Assembly (NCBI GenBank): GCA_007127655.1
Contig: SKYX01000240.1
Span: forward strand, 1-25,079
Length of the DNA: 25,079 nt
From: Desulfonatronum sp.
GTDB lineage: Bacteria > Desulfobacterota > Desulfovibrionia > Desulfovibrionales > Desulfonatronaceae
Direction of reading: 5' to 3'
A program made the position numbers and the translations under genes. The notes beneath the pieces were generated by a model. That model was given only the letters and a program-made list of their open reading frames with translations, made no database searches and was not told the DNA's origin. This document shows positions 23,626 to 25,079 of the stretch, in pieces. Position 1 is the first letter of the stretch; each line of letters starts with the position of its first letter.

Positions 23626-24914
23626 GGTGCCGCTCGTAAATCTCCCGGGGACGTCGGGGAGGGTTCTTGAGAGATAGGGGGGGAAGCCTGCTGACCGGGG
23701 ATTTGGTGGTAAGCCCGCACGGTTTGGTCCAGGCATTCGGCCCAGGTGAACCGTGCTGCTTGCTTCAACCCGCGTTCCTTGGCCGTCAGGCGAAACCTGT
23801 CGTCCGTCAGCAATCGTTCCAGGCCTTCGCGGATGGTCTGCTCATCCTCGGGGTCCACCAGCAGGGCCGCGTCCCCGGCTACTTCAGGCAGACTGGCGCG
23901 GTTGGCGGTGAGCACCGGCACCCCGCAGGCCATGGCTTCCAGCACGGGCAGGCCGAAGCCTTCATAAAACGACGGCATCGCTAGCCCACCAGCTCCGGCG
24001 ACCAGAGCGGGCAGGCTGGGTTCCGGAACATAGCCCAGCCGACGCACCAGCCCGGAGGACTCCAGTGGCTGGATTAGTCGTTCCAGGTCTTCGGTCAACC
24101 AGCCGCCGGATCCGGCCAGGACAAGAGGAAAAGCAGACTTGAGTCCAGCCGGGAGACCGGAATAAGCGCTGAGCAGTCGAGCCAGGTTCTTGCGCGGCTC
24201 CCGTGTGGCCACGCAGAGCAGATAGCGGCCATGTTCCAGTTCAAAACTCTTCAGGGTGGGTCGGGTCCGCTCCAGGGGCATGGGGTGAAACGCTGGGTCC
24301 ACGCCCAGGGGGGTGACGCTGACCCGGTGCTCGCCCACGCCAAGGATATCGATGATTTCCCGGCGAACGAACTCCGAGTCCGTGAGCACATGGTCCGCTT
24401 GGCGCAGGGTTTGGGGCAGCTCCCGGTCCAGCAGGATAAGCCGTTCCCTGGGGTGATATTCGGGGTAATGAATGAAGGAGAGGTCGTGAATCGTGACGAC
24501 GCTCGGACCGTCGTAGGGCAAAAGTAAATAGTTGGGGCCGTGTAAAATCGGGGTTGCACCCCGGCGAGTTTTTGTCCAAAAAGAAATCTTTTTCAGGCCG
24601 AAACTGATCCGGTCCTGCAAGCAACGCCAGGGCAGGGCCTTGCGCAGTGATTGCAGGCGTCCGATTTGTTCCGAACCTTTCCGCGCATCCGTTGCCGCGT
24701 CCTTGGTAATATCTGGAACAAAGGGCCGACACGGATCGGACACCCAGTCGCGACCGGCGAAAAACCGCACCGAACCAAGCCCGGAGTGGGATCGCAACCC
24801 GCGAGCCAGCTCCAGGACATAGCGTCCGATGCCGGTCAAGGGCGTGTCGCGCAAGGCGTCCGTGAGCAGCAAGACGTCAGGTTTGCAGGATGAAGATCGG
24901 TGGGTGTGGTGCAT
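23622..24914 (-). CDS. Glycosyltransferase, GT4 family, first gene of the glycan cluster
   Basis: The ATG at 24914 is preferred because family homology starts soon after (PDVLLLTDALRDTPLTGIGRYVLELARGL); the frame stays open to 25010 without a better start. The 430-residue protein has SVVTIHDLSFIHYPEYHPRERL, HVLTDSEFVRREI, LLCVATREPRKNLARLL and the E-x7-E site YEGFGLPVLEAMACG (Glu318, Glu326). The C-terminal 25 residues are Pro/Ser-rich. It is the first of four co-oriented glycosyltransferases. No export, polymerase or lipid-carrier glycan gene is visible, so more of the locus may lie beyond the right edge. The 165 nt upstream (24915-25079) show no clear promoter. Confidence 0.92.
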   Translation of the reverse strand: MHHTHRSSSCKPDVLLLTDALRDTPLTGIGRYVLELARGLRSHSGLGSVRFFAGRDWVSDPCRPFVPDITKDAATDARKGSEQIGRLQSLRKALPWRCLQDRISFGLKKISFWTKTRRGATPILHGPNYLLLPYDGPSVVTIHDLSFIHYPEYHPRERLILLDRELPQTLRQADHVLTDSEFVRREIIDILGVGEHRVSVTPLGVDPAFHPMPLERTRPTLKSFELEHGRYLLCVATREPRKNLARLLSAYSGLPAGLKSAFPLVLAGSGGWLTEDLERLIQPLESSGLVRRLGYVPEPSLPALVAGAGGLAMPSFYEGFGLPVLEAMACGVPVLTANRASLPEVAGDAALLVDPEDEQTIREGLERLLTDDRFRLTAKERGLKQAARFTWAECLDQTVRAYHQIPGQQASPPISQEPSPTSPGDLRAAP

Positions 24915-25079
24915 AGGGTTCCAGGTGGACAAGCTTAAAATTTGACCATAAAGAACAGCTTCACGCAAGACATAAAAGCGTATGCCCCAGGGCCATTTTG
25001 TTCTCACCAATTTTTTCTTGCAAAGACGGCTGGTTTACCCTTTTTGGAACGGCTCGAAACTCCTTCACCGGCCTCGTAA

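Overview
The window looks like chromosomal DNA of a GC-rich, Gram-negative anaerobe. Supporting signs are lipoprotein signal peptides, an EnvC/CtpA/divergent-deacetylase envelope cluster, an oxygen-sensitive class III ribonucleotide reductase under a cobalamin riboswitch, a molybdopterin oxidoreductase and sigma-54 control. The mix suggests a Desulfovibrionales-type deltaproteobacterium (Desulfobacterota). That placement rests on gene content and style, not on a marker gene.

Left part (1-4460). The start of a BrnT-type toxin gene runs off the left edge, next to a short tandem repeat. A minus-strand two-component operon follows, with the histidine kinase first and an NtrC-type sigma-54 response regulator overlapping it by ATGA. 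Divergent from it are two small exported proteins: a DUF4168 protein and a proline/glutamate-rich lipoprotein. Their upstream region carries a near-consensus -24/-12 sigma-54 promoter, so the two-component system probably controls them. The block ends in a perfect 48-bp palindrome followed directly by a 140-bp MITE-like element.

Middle-left (4460-9790). Plus-strand genes are an orphan cytoplasmic molybdopterin oxidoreductase, an exported DUF4412-type protein, a STAS/anti-sigma-kinase pair (a partner-switching module without its sigma factor or phosphatase), and DNA polymerase IV with a clamp-binding motif and an intrinsic terminator.

Middle (9787-13473). A minus-strand transcript reads cobalamin riboswitch, nrdG, nrdD, SAM methyltransferase. 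The riboswitch implies that class III ribonucleotide reductase is repressed when B12 is plentiful, which would fit a B12-dependent class II enzyme elsewhere in the genome.

Middle-right (13631-19449). A minus-strand run encodes an HhH-GPD DNA glycosylase, an EnvC-like amidase activator, a CtpA protease, a divergent polysaccharide deacetylase, a cupin and a lipoprotein. The central three look like a cell-wall remodelling and division module.

Right part (19644-25079). Thiol peroxidase tpx is on the plus strand with its own terminator. A minus-strand cluster of four glycosyltransferases follows (three GT4-type, then one GT2-type), with start/stop overlaps or a 3-nt gap between them, probably for a surface glycan. 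Its 5' end lies near the right edge. No tRNA, rRNA, CRISPR array, integrase or transposase was seen. No wholly new system is evident. The best leads are the sigma-54-linked divergent module, the riboswitch-nrdGD unit, and the palindrome plus MITE-like pair.
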